A stretch of 64,000 nucleotides of DNA, taken from assembly GCA_050010595.1 (NCBI GenBank), contig JBEKKS010000010.1:1-64000 (forward strand), in the 5' to 3' direction. Below are positions 11,316-20,390 of this stretch, one piece after another (the stretch's first letter is position 1; each line of letters starts with the position of its first letter). The notes under the pieces are model-generated. The model did no database searches. It had not been told where the DNA came from and was given only the letters and a program-made list of their open reading frames with translations. This DNA comes from Palsa-513 sp050010595. GTDB lineage: Bacteria; Actinomycetota; Thermoleophilia; Solirubrobacterales; Solirubrobacteraceae. The translations under genes were made by a program, and so were the position numbers.

Positions 11316-12074
11316 CTAGCTCCGGCAGGTCTCCCCCGGCTTGTGCACGCAGATCGTCGTCTCGTCACGCACCGTGTGCGGGGCGCTGGCGTCGATCACC
11401 ACGTTGCCGGGCCGGCTGATCGTCAGGGTTGCCTGACCGGCGTGCGTCACGGTCGCGCGCGCGGACCCGGCGGTCAAAGTCGCGCCCGCTGCGGGCGTGG
11501 GCTTGCCGGTCTGGTTGGCGTAGCTCGTGACGAGGACCGTGAAGGGCTTGCCGACGAGCGCGCTTGCGGGTGCGCTGACGCCGAGCACGCTCGGCAGGAC
11601 GACTGTCTTGCTCTTCCCATCGTATTCGGGGAAGAACAGGATGCTCGACCCCTTCGCGGGATCGACGCCGCAGGCGCCGGTTGCCGCGGGCTTGTCATCG
11701 AGCCAGAACGCCCAGTAGTAGTCGGCGCTCTCCGGGTAGCTAGTGCCCTTGATCGAGGTGATGAAATAGCTGGCGTAGGACTTCGACCAGCTGCCGTCCC
11801 AGTCGCCCTTGGTCGCGTCCTGTAGCGCGCCGAGCGCGCTGAGGCCGCTACAGCTGTCGGTCGCGGTGCCGTCCTTCGTAACGGAGGACGCCGTGAGCGT
11901 GACGGTCGTCGGCGCCAGCAGCGTCGAGCCGAGGCCTTCGACGCGCACGGTGATGTCGGGCGTCGGGCCCTTGGGTGCGAGCGATTTGGCGGTGCTGCCA
12001 GTTGCGACCAGGCTGCCGAGTGCGCCGATAGCCGCGAGAACCGCGAGCGCGCGGCCTGATGATGCGATCTTCAT
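11316..12074 (-). CDS. secreted DUF4430-like protein, first gene of the cobalamin operon
   Basis: 252 residues from ATG at 12074, preceded by GGAAAGGGG seven bases upstream. It has an N-terminal signal peptide (about 1-30, cleavage near ATGSTAKS, no lipobox). A DUF4430-like region follows: ALGALQDATKG, SYASYFITSIKG, DYYWAFWLDDKPA. After it comes an Ig-like beta domain (FTVLVTSYANQTGKPTPAAG...ATVTHAGQATLTI) with two cysteines at the C-terminus. It is probably a second B12-binding or docking protein. It is the first gene after the cobalamin riboswitch. Confidence 0.8.
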   Translation of the reverse strand: MKIASSGRALAVLAAIGALGSLVATGSTAKSLAPKGPTPDITVRVEGLGSTLLAPTTVTLTASSVTKDGTATDSCSGLSALGALQDATKGDWDGSWSKSYASYFITSIKGTSYPESADYYWAFWLDDKPAATGACGVDPAKGSSILFFPEYDGKSKTVVLPSVLGVSAPASALVGKPFTVLVTSYANQTGKPTPAAGATLTAGSARATVTHAGQATLTISRPGNVVIDASAPHTVRDETTICVHKPGETCRS

Positions 12075-12112
12075 GTGCCAACCCCTTTCCACGAGGGTCT
12101 ATGTGGGCTTGC

Positions 12113-12269
12113 GGTCGGCGCAGGTCTCCTGGCTTCCGGGCCGATCCCTCCGCGCCTTCCCGGCTCGCTGGGGCGAGCCAGTGGCTGCGCTAACGCGCTT
12201 GCGGGGGACTTCCCCGGTCACAGTGGCGGGTCCGCTCCGGAGTCTCACCGGCTTCCCGTGCCACCGACC
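12113..12269 (-). promoter_or_regulatory. cobalamin (AdoCbl) riboswitch
   Basis: On the minus strand the sequence starts with GGTCGG, continues through AAGCCGGTGAGACTCCGG and the conserved GCCACTG (12227-12221), and ends with the B12 box AGCCAGGAGACCTGC (12134-12120) and CCGACC. GGTCGG and CCGACC close helix P1. The aptamer ends about 40 bases before the ATG at 12074, whose Shine-Dalgarno is at 12090-12082, so control of translation initiation is likely. Control by cobalamin would repress the uptake operon when B12 is plentiful. Confidence 0.93.
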
Positions 12270-12313
12270 TATGACCGCGGCATCGTAGCGCTCTGGCACA
12301 CTGGAATCGTTCG

Positions 12314-12901
12314 ATGACCGTCAACCTGACGCGGATCTACACGAAGCTCGGCGACGGCGGCGAGACGCACCTCGGCGACATGACGCGCGTGCCGAAGACC
12401 GATCCGCGGATCGAGTCCTACGGCGACGTGGACGAGCTCGGCGCGCACATCGGCGTCGCGGCCACGCTGCCGGGCATGCCCGAGCGGACCGTCGCGTGGT
12501 TGCGCCAGATCCAAAACGACCTGTTCGACGTCGGCGCCGACCTGTCCGTCCCGTCGGCGCAGGACGGGCGCGAGCGGCTGCGCGTCCAGGCCTCACAGGT
12601 CGAGTGGCTCGAGCAGCGCTGCGACGAGGTCAACGCGACGCTCGAACCGCTGCGCTCATTCCTGCTCGCAGGCGGTACCGAGATGGCCGCCTGGCTTCAC
12701 GTCTGCCGCACCGTGTGCCGGCGAGCCGAGCGGCGCGTCGTCGCGCTTGGCGGCGGAGCGAACCCGGAGGTGTTGCGCTACCTCAACCGGCTCAGTGACC
12801 TGCTGTTCATCCTCGCGCGCGATGCGGCGCGAGGTCAGGAGGTGCTGTGGGAGCCAGGGCGCGGCGGCGAGACGCAGCCGCCGGTATCAGACGATCGCTA
12901 G
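12314..12901 (+). CDS. pduO: ATP:cob(I)alamin adenosyltransferase, PduO type
   Basis: 195 residues. It has the N-terminal ATP-binding signature YTKLGDGGET, the DPRIESYGDVDELGAHIG motif, and the C-terminal VCRRAERRVVAL and YLNRLSDLLFILAR helices of the PduO trimer family. It converts cob(I)alamin to adenosylcobalamin. The gene diverges from the riboswitch-controlled uptake operon, with the start 45 bp from the aptamer's 5' end, so import and activation of B12 lie side by side. The last residues are variable. Confidence 0.96.
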   Translation: MTVNLTRIYTKLGDGGETHLGDMTRVPKTDPRIESYGDVDELGAHIGVAATLPGMPERTVAWLRQIQNDLFDVGADLSVPSAQDGRERLRVQASQVEWLEQRCDEVNATLEPLRSFLLAGGTEMAAWLHVCRTVCRRAERRVVALGGGANPEVLRYLNRLSDLLFILARDAARGQEVLWEPGRGGETQPPVSDDR

Positions 12902-13153
12902 CGGGTTAACGTCATTAGCCGGCCCTAGCCAAGTCGTGCTCGAGGGCGGCAGCCGCCAAGAAGCGGCCTGCCGGATCGTTCGGTTCGCTTCTCCTCGGGC
13001 GAGATGCGTACCACCTGGGTCACCGGGCGACCGCGCCTAGTGGCGAGCGTGGGCTCTCCTGACTCCCTACCTAATCGACCAACGCAAGACAGGTTCGCTT
13101 GCAGGCCCCACGGACGATGACCCGCATCGGGGCCATATCGCCATGGACATCAT

Positions 13154-13789
13154 TCATGGACAGATAGTCCCGTGCCCTCGAGTGCACGATCCCTCCGTCA
13201 CGCCGCTGCGCGGCACCGCGTAATGCGCGCGGTACCGTGCGGCCCAGGTCAGCACTTCATCCACGTACCACCAGGCGTGGTTATAGGCATAGATGGCTCG
13301 CCTGTAGTCGCCCGGCGCGCCGCTCGCGTGCAGATAGTTGGCCATGCTGTAGATCGCATCGGCGGGGTTCCACATGTCCGGTGTGCCCTCGCCGTCCGGA
13401 GTAACGCCGTAACGACTCCAGGTTGAGACGAGGAACTGTGCGGGGCCGCCTGCACCCGCGGCGTTGAGGGCGCCCGGCACACTGCACGCCCGCGCAGGAT
13501 CCTGGCCGTTGTCGCATTCGACCGTGCCGATGCCTGCGAGGATCGTCCAGTCGAGTCCGTAGCGCGCTGCAGCGGCTTCGTAGAGGTGAAGGTAGAGCGG
13601 CGGGATCGCGTCTACCGCATACGTCGACGGCGTGTAGACGAGCGCCGATGACGGCGCCGGGAGGTCGAGCACGAGACCAACGGTGTAATGAGCGAGCCCG
13701 ACAGTCGTGAGGACGACCACCGCCGCGAGCGTGCACAGCAGACCGAGCAGCCCGCCGACCAACGCAACTGGGTAGCGCAACCGCAACAA
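13154..13789 (-). CDS. membrane-anchored lytic transglycosylase / T4SS peptidoglycan hydrolase
   Basis: About 211 residues if the TTG at 13789 is used. That start directly follows the VirB6-like stop; a longer form from TTG 13831 would overlap it. One N-terminal membrane helix is followed by an SLT-like domain: YEAAAARYGLDWTILAGIGTVE (catalytic Glu), AAGAGGPAQFLVSTWSRYG, NPADAIYSMANYLHASGA and RRAIYAYNHAWWYVDEVL. Such enzymes open the cell wall for secretion machines. It is the last gene of the Tcp-like operon and compares in role to TcpG/TcpI-type or VirB1 proteins. Confidence 0.8.
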   Translation of the reverse strand: MLRLRYPVALVGGLLGLLCTLAAVVVLTTVGLAHYTVGLVLDLPAPSSALVYTPSTYAVDAIPPLYLHLYEAAAARYGLDWTILAGIGTVECDNGQDPARACSVPGALNAAGAGGPAQFLVSTWSRYGVTPDGEGTPDMWNPADAIYSMANYLHASGAPGDYRRAIYAYNHAWWYVDEVLTWAARYRAHYAVPRSGVTEGSCTRGHGTICP

Positions 13790-13790
13790 G

Positions 13791-16109
13791 TCAGCGGAGG
13801 CGCGAGGAGAATTGGCGCTCGCGGCGACCAAGCATGGTCGGACGCTGGCGCGCCTGCCCGGCTGGCGCCGCGCCGCTCTCCGCCAGCCAGCGGCGACGCT
13901 GAGCCAGCTGGCGCTCGATCTCGGCGCGGGCCGCGAAGCGTTCGCTCGCTGTGGAGCGCTCGTAGCTGCGCTGGCTTAGTCCGGCGAGACCCGCCAGGCG
14001 CGGGTAGTCACGCCTGTACTTATCGGCGAGCGCTTCGCGGTCGAGCAGACGTCGACGAGCCCGCGTCGCTCTAGTGTTCGCTATGTGACCCGGTCGCGTC
14101 CGGCCTGACGCGGCCAGCTCGAGACGTTGCGAAGCGATGTCGGAATCGACAGCTCGCCCTCGCAGCGCAAGCGAGATCGCTCGCCTGGTGTCCCCCGCCC
14201 GGCGCGCCGTGGTCTCCTCGCGGGCAAGCCGTTGGCGCCGGGTCGTAAGGCGCGCGATCTCGGCACGCGCCACCGGTGCCGGGACCGGTGTCGCTCGCTC
14301 GCCCTCCAGAGAGCGCTCTACTTGCGCGCGCAAGCCGCTGTTCGGAATGCGCCGTGTCGGAGCCGACGGCAGCGAGACGCGCTCACGCGGGAACTTGCGG
14401 ATCCGCTCAAGCGCCTCATATGTGCTGCGCGCGCCGGTCGTCACGCCCTGCGCCGTGGCGCCGGCGGTGCGCCGTGCCGCGCGCAGCGCCTGCGCTTCGT
14501 AGCGCAGGCGCTGCAGCAAGGCGAGACGGCTCGTGGGCTCGGAGCGCTCGTGAACGACGAACGTAAGCATCCGGTGGCGGTGCTCGAAGGCAAGCCACCA
14601 GAAGACGCTGACGAGCAACCACTGGGTCCACCAACCGAGCGCCTCAAGGCTCGACAACAAATTCGCGATAAGCAGCGCGATACCTAGCATCACGGAGTAG
14701 ACGAGCTTCGCCAGAGCCGCTCCGATAAGGCGCACGAACCAGTGGCGGAAGGTGTCGCGACCGCTGTCGCCGAAAGCCGGCGCGAGTACGGCGAGCGGGG
14801 CCAGCATCAGATAAATCAGCAGCGCGAGCGCGGCACCGAGCAGTCGCAAGGCGATGAAGGCGAGCAACGCGAGCATTCCGACGAGCCCGATCGCGATCAA
14901 CAGCAACCCGCCGGCGCGCGGCCACGTCCCCTGTGCGGTACGGAACTGGGCCTGCGGCGCGGTTCCGGCGGTGCATGCGGTTGGGTTGCTCGCTCCGCAC
15001 AGCGTGCCATAGAGCGTCGGCTGCGCTGTCTGGCTGGCGAGCGCATTGCGCGCAAGGCCCCCGGCCGGGAGTGCAAGGAACAGGGCACCGTTAGTGCGTG
15101 CGGCCGAGAGAGCTGCGCCGATCGCGGCGTAGTCACGCTGCTCGGCGCTGCCGCTCGGAAGGCACTGCACTAGCCCGGGCGCAGGCCCATGGCACGTAGC
15201 GCCAGCGGTGTAGATCTGCTGCAGCTCGTGCGCCGTTGCGAGCAGACGCGCATCAAGCCGCGACGGGTCAAGACACCAGTCGACGTCGCCAAACTCAAGG
15301 AAGCACCACGGCCCGGTGACGGCAGTGTCGAAGACCTCGCCGAGCGCGTCGTCGAGGCCGCCGGCCGGCTGAGTGACGTTGCCCGTGGCGGCAGCGGACG
15401 CGGTTGCGAGCGCGGCTTGGTCGGCGAGGTTGCTGACCGCGCCAACGGTGCCGACGGGGTCGGCGATAATCCAAAGGCCGACGCTCATCATTGCGAGCGT
15501 TAGGACCGCCTGGCCGAGGGTCTCGGCAACGCGACGCCGCACCAGGCCGTGCCATGCGAAGACGACGCCCGCGCACGCGAGCGCGAGACCGAGCCAGGGC
15601 TCGGTGAAGATGCGCTCGGCGTTTCCGAGCGCACCTGCGAGTGCCGTGAGCATCGACGGCGCGAGCAGGTTGATCGAGTAGCACCACTCCAGCGCGACGA
15701 TCACCACGTGAACGAGCCAGACGAGGGCCGTCCAGACCGGCGTGACGAGCAGCCCTTGGACGATGTCATCGAGGTCGTCGTCAAAACTCGCGTCGAGGCC
15801 GGACGCGATGTTCGTGTCGAAGCCGTAGTTAGAGAGCGGGACCGGTGCTACGGCGACGCCCGAGATTGCGCAGTTGCGCTGCTGCGCCGGCGTGAGCTGC
15901 ACGAGCAGTGTCGCGGTCGTGCATGACGGGCTCGTAAAGCCGTTAGCGGTCAGCGGATCCGCGACCGAACCAAGCGTTCCGGTCGCAAGCGAGGCATGAG
16001 GGGCGCCCTGGCCGCCCGGTCCTCGCGCTCGCATGCCGGTGCGTGCAGCACTGCTGGCCGGAAGCGTTGCCAGAGCGATCAGTGCGCCCAGCAACGCGAG
16101 GCGCTTCAA
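13791..16109 (-). CDS. VirB6/TrbL-like polytopic membrane protein of a Tcp-type secretion system
   Basis: 772 residues. It has a cleavable-looking signal (1-22), a small cysteine-containing exported region, then hydrophobic segments near 110-130, 165-185, 195-215 and a dense block near 400-510 (AGGLLLIAIGLVGMLALLAF, LYLMLAPLAVLAPAF-like, AKLVYSVMLGIALLIANLL). The C-terminal 230 residues are cytoplasmic and strongly basic with coiled-coil character. Position next to VirB4 and layout of helices match TcpH/VirB6 channel proteins; sequence identity cannot be judged here. Its ATG overlaps the VirB4 stop by 4 bp. Confidence 0.75.
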   Translation of the reverse strand: MKRLALLGALIALATLPASSAARTGMRARGPGGQGAPHASLATGTLGSVADPLTANGFTSPSCTTATLLVQLTPAQQRNCAISGVAVAPVPLSNYGFDTNIASGLDASFDDDLDDIVQGLLVTPVWTALVWLVHVVIVALEWCYSINLLAPSMLTALAGALGNAERIFTEPWLGLALACAGVVFAWHGLVRRRVAETLGQAVLTLAMMSVGLWIIADPVGTVGAVSNLADQAALATASAAATGNVTQPAGGLDDALGEVFDTAVTGPWCFLEFGDVDWCLDPSRLDARLLATAHELQQIYTAGATCHGPAPGLVQCLPSGSAEQRDYAAIGAALSAARTNGALFLALPAGGLARNALASQTAQPTLYGTLCGASNPTACTAGTAPQAQFRTAQGTWPRAGGLLLIAIGLVGMLALLAFIALRLLGAALALLIYLMLAPLAVLAPAFGDSGRDTFRHWFVRLIGAALAKLVYSVMLGIALLIANLLSSLEALGWWTQWLLVSVFWWLAFEHRHRMLTFVVHERSEPTSRLALLQRLRYEAQALRAARRTAGATAQGVTTGARSTYEALERIRKFPRERVSLPSAPTRRIPNSGLRAQVERSLEGERATPVPAPVARAEIARLTTRRQRLAREETTARRAGDTRRAISLALRGRAVDSDIASQRLELAASGRTRPGHIANTRATRARRRLLDREALADKYRRDYPRLAGLAGLSQRSYERSTASERFAARAEIERQLAQRRRWLAESGAAPAGQARQRPTMLGRRERQFSSRLR

Positions 16110-18532
16110 AGCGGCGGCGTGGTCGAGAACGCCCGGAGCAGCCGAGGCGCAAGGACATCGATCTGGACCGCCTCGACGCGTCCACGGTGGTCGCGCATGA
16201 GGCAGCGGCCGTGGTCGAACTCGAGCAGCTGGTCGCGGAGCCCGCGGTCTTCGGGATCGAGATCCAGCAGCTCAAGTGCGCGCTGCGCCTCGCTTTCGGA
16301 GCGAAGCCCGAAGACGAACGTCGCACCGACGAGGTTCTCGATCGAGGCACGCCCATCGAGCAGCGTGTCGCTGACCAGCTGGGTGCTGATGATCGGGACC
16401 GCGAGCTCACTGCGCCCCATCCGCTGCAGCGAGGCGAGCAGTAGCCGGCCGACGGGATCACCGAGCAGCCGCCACCCCTCGTCGAACGAGAACACCTTCA
16501 GGCGCGATCGCTCCACTGCCATCAGCTGCATCGCGAACATCGCGATCAGGCGCACGATCTGCTCGCCGACACGCTCTAGCTGCGAGTACTCCGCTCGCGC
16601 ACGACCGGGCTGCGGCGCCGGTAGGTCGCGGATTGGCAGGTACGTGACCTGCTTGGCACCAACCGTCGGGAGTCGCACATCCGGGTCCGCGAAGCCAAGC
16701 TGCGTCAGCCCGGCACCCGCGTAGACCGAGAGCGTCTTTGCAACCTGACGGTCGACCTCGTCACCTTCGCTCAGTGCTCGCACGACTTCGAAGCTCGTTG
16801 GCTCCGTAGCCCGCCGCAGTACGGCGTCGACCGCCTTCACAACGGAGGTTTCCCACGCCGCTTCCGCCCGAGCAGGCAGCAGATCGCAGAGAAACGAGAC
16901 GGCCGCGTCCTGACGCATGTGGGCAGGCGCGACGCGCAGTGGATCGAGCATCCCGCGCAGCGCACGTTCCCCGCGCAGCGCGATCGTCTCAACGTGCGGT
17001 GCGACCTCCTCGAGGAGCTGCATGCTGTGGTCGCCCTTCGGGTCGCAGTCGATCACGCGCGCACCGAGCAGGAACGCCTCGTAGGCGAGCTTCTGATCGA
17101 GCGTCGTCTTGCCCGAGCCGAGCGCGCCGAGGCTGAGGACCGCGGCGTTGCGGTCGTCGTCGGAGCCCTCGCGCAAGTTGAAACGGACCGGGTGGCGTGA
17201 CCCGCTCAGTGTGCTTCCAAGGAAGAAGCCGCGATTCGAACCGACCGCGTGAGTAGCGAGCGGCATCATCGCCGCCACCTGCTCAGGCGTTAGAACGTCG
17301 TCGTATCCGACGACCGCGCAACGCTGAGCCGGCATATGCTGGCGGAACAGACGTAGCTGATCGCCGAGTGGGCGATGCAGACGAACCTCCCCATAGGCGC
17401 GCCGGCAAGCTTCTACGCGCCGCTCGAGCTCGCCCTCGTGCTCGGCTCCGATCGCGATTGCAAGCGTCGCCCGCAGCAACGGCGGATGGCTCGCCGACTG
17501 TAGGTAGCCGAGCAGGTCGCGCGCCTCCTGGGTGCGCTCGAACCCGCGATCGGAGACACCCTGGTCCCCAGCTGCCTCAGCACGCGCGATCTCATCGGCA
17601 TCCTGCACACGACGGCGAACCAGCCGAAGGGCGAGATCGTTTGGCAGGAAGCGGGCAGTGAGCGCGAGATCAACCGGGAACGGCAGTGACTCCGGTGGAG
17701 CGAACATCAGCTCGAGGCGAGGGCTCGGAAAGACGGCCCGCTCGGGCAGAGCACCCGTCACGAGATGCGCTTGCCAGCTCGTCCCGAGCTCCGACTCGAC
17801 GCGCAGCAGCCGCCCTCGTTGCTCGATAAAGCTGTCGCACCAGCGCATCACGTCGGCCTCGAGCGGTGCGAGAGCGGCCTGCCCGTTGCGCTCGAAGACG
17901 AGCGCCTGCGGCTCGTGCAGGTCGTCGACGGCGGGCTCGCCGATGCCGCGACAGAAGCCCCGACGCACAAGCCACTGGACCTCCGGCGTACGCGCCGGTC
18001 GCGCGTCGATGAATGCGCCGACCCGCGCATGCGCCTCGTCCGCCCGCACGCGAAGCCGCTCGAGCTCCGCGACGGACAGCAGCCGCCGGTGATCCCATCC
18101 GATCGCCGTGCGCAACGCGGCAAACGCGTCGCCAAGGCTGCGGCCGGCGAGAGACGAGACGAAGCTCGCAACATCGCGCTGCGGCGGCTCGAGACAGATC
18201 GCTAGATAGGTACCCGGATTGGACGCGAAGTCCGTCGCCGCGAGCGCTGTACGCTGCTCGTCGACGTAGCGCCGGTGCGCACCGCTGTGCGGGCCTGCGT
18301 AGCCCGTCTCAAGCGAGTCAACATAGGCAGCCGCATCCCAACCACGGCCGACACGCAGGACCTGGAGGTCGGCTTCGGCCGCCTCGATCGCCGCCAGCAG
18401 TTGGCCGAAGCGGTCAGCCTTGCGCTCGCGCGACAGGCTCGAATAGCTGTAAGGCTCCAGCGCAAAGAGCGCCCAGGCCCCAGCCGCGCCAAGGAGGCAG
18501 TTTCCGTAGACAAACGAGAGCGGCCGCGACAG
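16106..18532 (-). CDS. VirB4/TcpF-family conjugation ATPase (apparent CTG start)
   Basis: The frame is open and protein-like from just after the TcpE stop, giving about 808 residues, the usual VirB4 length. Walker A is GALGSGKTT (near residue 470) and Walker B is KVFSFDEGWRLL (near 690). ISTQLVSDTLLD and TFVFGLRSESEAQRALELL follow. The N-terminal part carries PLSFVYGNCLLGAAGAWALF and the RYVDEQRTALA region of VirB4 N-domains. No ATG, GTG or TTG occurs in frame between the upstream TGA and 18115, so CTG at 18532 is the best start, coupled to TcpE. Starting at TTG 18115 would remove 139 conserved-looking residues. It powers substrate or pilin handling. Confidence 0.85.
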   Translation of the reverse strand: MSRPLSFVYGNCLLGAAGAWALFALEPYSYSSLSRERKADRFGQLLAAIEAAEADLQVLRVGRGWDAAAYVDSLETGYAGPHSGAHRRYVDEQRTALAATDFASNPGTYLAICLEPPQRDVASFVSSLAGRSLGDAFAALRTAIGWDHRRLLSVAELERLRVRADEAHARVGAFIDARPARTPEVQWLVRRGFCRGIGEPAVDDLHEPQALVFERNGQAALAPLEADVMRWCDSFIEQRGRLLRVESELGTSWQAHLVTGALPERAVFPSPRLELMFAPPESLPFPVDLALTARFLPNDLALRLVRRRVQDADEIARAEAAGDQGVSDRGFERTQEARDLLGYLQSASHPPLLRATLAIAIGAEHEGELERRVEACRRAYGEVRLHRPLGDQLRLFRQHMPAQRCAVVGYDDVLTPEQVAAMMPLATHAVGSNRGFFLGSTLSGSRHPVRFNLREGSDDDRNAAVLSLGALGSGKTTLDQKLAYEAFLLGARVIDCDPKGDHSMQLLEEVAPHVETIALRGERALRGMLDPLRVAPAHMRQDAAVSFLCDLLPARAEAAWETSVVKAVDAVLRRATEPTSFEVVRALSEGDEVDRQVAKTLSVYAGAGLTQLGFADPDVRLPTVGAKQVTYLPIRDLPAPQPGRARAEYSQLERVGEQIVRLIAMFAMQLMAVERSRLKVFSFDEGWRLLGDPVGRLLLASLQRMGRSELAVPIISTQLVSDTLLDGRASIENLVGATFVFGLRSESEAQRALELLDLDPEDRGLRDQLLEFDHGRCLMRDHRGRVEAVQIDVLAPRLLRAFSTTPPL

Positions 18533-18534
18533 CG

Positions 18535-19143
18535 CTAGTTCCCGCGACGGTGGCCGATCTCGAGCATCGCTCCGGCGGAGAGCTCAAGTGCGACCGGGGC
18601 CACCGGCGGAGTTCCGCGGACCGGGTGCAGGGTTACATCCGCTCGCCGCCACGGGGTCAAGCCGCGGGACCATTCGACGCGCTCGTGTGCGAACCCCACG
18701 AGGACCACGCCCGGCCCGTAATAGCGGGCGGAGCGCGGCCGAGCCTCGGAGCCGTCATGGATGAACGCAACCGCAGGCGGGTGCCAGAGGTGGATCTGGT
18801 AAACGAGCCGCCGCAGTCCAACAAAGCGGCTCGGGGCGCCACGGTGGCGTACGAGGGAGAGCGCGGCGAGATGAAACGGCCGGCCCTCGATCCTCAACAT
18901 GGCCAGCAACGCCCCGAGCGCGAGGGGAGCTGCGATGTCGGCCAGGTACCACGGGATCGCCGACGCAAGCAACGAAACGCCTGGGAGCACGTGTGCGAGC
19001 AGAGCAGCCAGCACGAGCGACGCGGCGTAGGCCAGTCCACGCAACGGTATCCCCGCCGGATTCAGCCGCAGTGTGTCGATCTGGTAAATGCGCCGCTCGA
19101 GCGCAAAGACCGCCCGGTATGAGCGGACCTCTAGCTCAGTCAT
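18535..19143 (-). CDS. TcpE-family conjugal transfer membrane protein
   Basis: 202 residues from ATG at 19143, five bases past the upstream gene's stop. MTELEVRSYRAVFALERRIY at the start, two closely spaced membrane helices near 38-62 and 70-92, and a soluble tail with RHRGAPSRF and HLWHPP elements fit the TcpE family that partners the VirB4-like ATPase in Gram-positive plasmid pCW3-type systems. The stop TAG lies 2 bp before the presumed CTG start of VirB4. Confidence 0.75.
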   Translation of the reverse strand: MTELEVRSYRAVFALERRIYQIDTLRLNPAGIPLRGLAYAASLVLAALLAHVLPGVSLLASAIPWYLADIAAPLALGALLAMLRIEGRPFHLAALSLVRHRGAPSRFVGLRRLVYQIHLWHPPAVAFIHDGSEARPRSARYYGPGVVLVGFAHERVEWSRGLTPWRRADVTLHPVRGTPPVAPVALELSAGAMLEIGHRRGN

Positions 19144-19147
19144 GCCG

Positions 19148-19540
19148 CTAGCTCGATCCAAACAGCGTCGAGACGGTGTCCTGCAGGACTGAGAGACCGA
19201 CCGGGCTCGCGAGCAGGACTGCGATCACACCGATCGCGAGGGCGCCGACGGCCTCCTTGAAGTCACGGCGAAAGACGAGGATTACCGACGTGACCGCCAG
19301 CGCGAGCCCGATTAGGCTGAAGGCGATCGTTCGGCCCGTCTCGCTTGCCCGACTCGCGGCGGTCTCGAGCGAGTCAGAGCTGCCGGACTCGAGGGTCGTC
19401 GTCGCGCTTCCCAGAGTGGCCGCCACCGAACTCGGGCTTTTTGTCGCTGCGAGGGTGGGCGGCGCGGCCACGAGCGCGCTCGCAAGGGTCATCGCCGCCG
19501 CCACGCGGTAGGCGCGGCGGCACGTCGATGTCGGACTCAT
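19148..19540 (-). CDS. small exported two-helix protein, VirB2/TcpD-like
   Basis: 130 residues. It has a signal peptide (1-31, cleavage near TLAATK), a Ser/Thr-rich segment, and two hydrophobic helices (about 68-90 and 97-115) separated by a basic loop RRDFKEA. This is the layout of VirB2-like pilins and of TcpD/PrgI-type small membrane proteins in type IV secretion operons. Assignment rests on size, topology and position between TcpE and TcpC. The upstream gap (19541-19571) contains TTTGTCGGACA, a partial match to the promoter element described at 20915. Confidence 0.6.
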   Translation of the reverse strand: MSPTSTCRRAYRVAAAMTLASALVAAPPTLAATKSPSSVAATLGSATTTLESGSSDSLETAASRASETGRTIAFSLIGLALAVTSVILVFRRDFKEAVGALAIGVIAVLLASPVGLSVLQDTVSTLFGSS

Positions 19541-19571
19541 ATGGAGGTCCCCTTTCGTTTGTCGGACACGG

Positions 19572-20390
19572 TCAGGCGCCCAGCTCGGGATTTATCGATC
19601 TCAGCTCCCATCGCCCTGCTTCGAGCGTCACGGCGACGGTGTAGGAAAGCGTGTAGTTGTCGCCCTCGCCGTCGCTAGCGACAACGGTCGCGAGAACCGC
19701 GCCTGATGGCTCGACGGCGAGTCGCTCGACCGCCTGGAGGGCTAAGCGGATCCCGGGCGTCTCAATACGCGAACCCGGAGCTAGGTCCGCAGCAAGCTCT
19801 GCGCTCGCACCGGACAGATAGTTCGCGAGCGCTCTACGAACCACGATCTCAAGCGCTCGGTTAGCGACGCTCGGAAGGCGGGCGCCATCCAAGGCACCGC
19901 CCGCCGATGAGCCCGACGGCGCAGCCACGATCGCGGGAAAGTGAGCCAACGAGTACTGGCCACCCGGAAGCCGACGAAGTGCGATGTCGAGATAGATCAA
20001 CCCGTGCAGGCTCGTGTCAGCGGCCACGAGGAAGTTGGCTGCGGTGCCCGCGAGCGAGCTACCAGCAACTTCAGCCCAGGCGACTGCGTCGTGCGTCCCC
20101 AGCGCCGGACTCACCTCGGAGCTCCCCGGCAGCGCAGCTCCCGAGCGCCACGTCAGGTACCTGCGCGCGAACTGCGTCGCGACCCACGCCCCCGCGGAGT
20201 AATTGTCGGCTTGCGGTCGCACGACCATGACTCGAGGCGAGGGGGGCGCAAGCGCAAAGCGCGCCGTGCTCGCTACCCCGACAGCAGCGACAGCGAAGAC
20301 TGTCCACCGCAGGAGAGCCGTGTACCTCCGCAGCGAGCGCACCGAACGCGACTCGAGCAGGACGCGCGGTTGGTGGGTTCGCGCACTCAC
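19572..20390 (-). CDS. TcpC-family (VirB8-like) conjugal transfer protein
   Basis: 272 residues from GTG at 20390 (GTGA overlap with the preceding stop). A basic N-terminus and single membrane helix (about 26-48) are followed by two NTF2-like beta-rich domains. Segments such as WVATQFARRYLTW, RALEIVVRRALANYLSG and GEGDNYTLSYTVAVTLEAG are in the style of TcpC. TcpC is a bitopic scaffold of the transfer complex. The helix-then-soluble layout and operon position support this. Confidence 0.75.
   Translation of the reverse strand: MSARTHQPRVLLESRSVRSLRRYTALLRWTVFAVAAVGVASTARFALAPPSPRVMVVRPQADNYSAGAWVATQFARRYLTWRSGAALPGSSEVSPALGTHDAVAWAEVAGSSLAGTAANFLVAADTSLHGLIYLDIALRRLPGGQYSLAHFPAIVAAPSGSSAGGALDGARLPSVANRALEIVVRRALANYLSGASAELAADLAPGSRIETPGIRLALQAVERLAVEPSGAVLATVVASDGEGDNYTLSYTVAVTLEAGRWELRSINPELGA

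Noticed and set aside
19554..19566. Third copy of the sigma promoter element (TTTGTCGGACA) before the TcpD-like gene
   Set aside because: It is on the opposite strand relative to the gene and lacks the TGTCCC partner at the right distance; kept only as a note.
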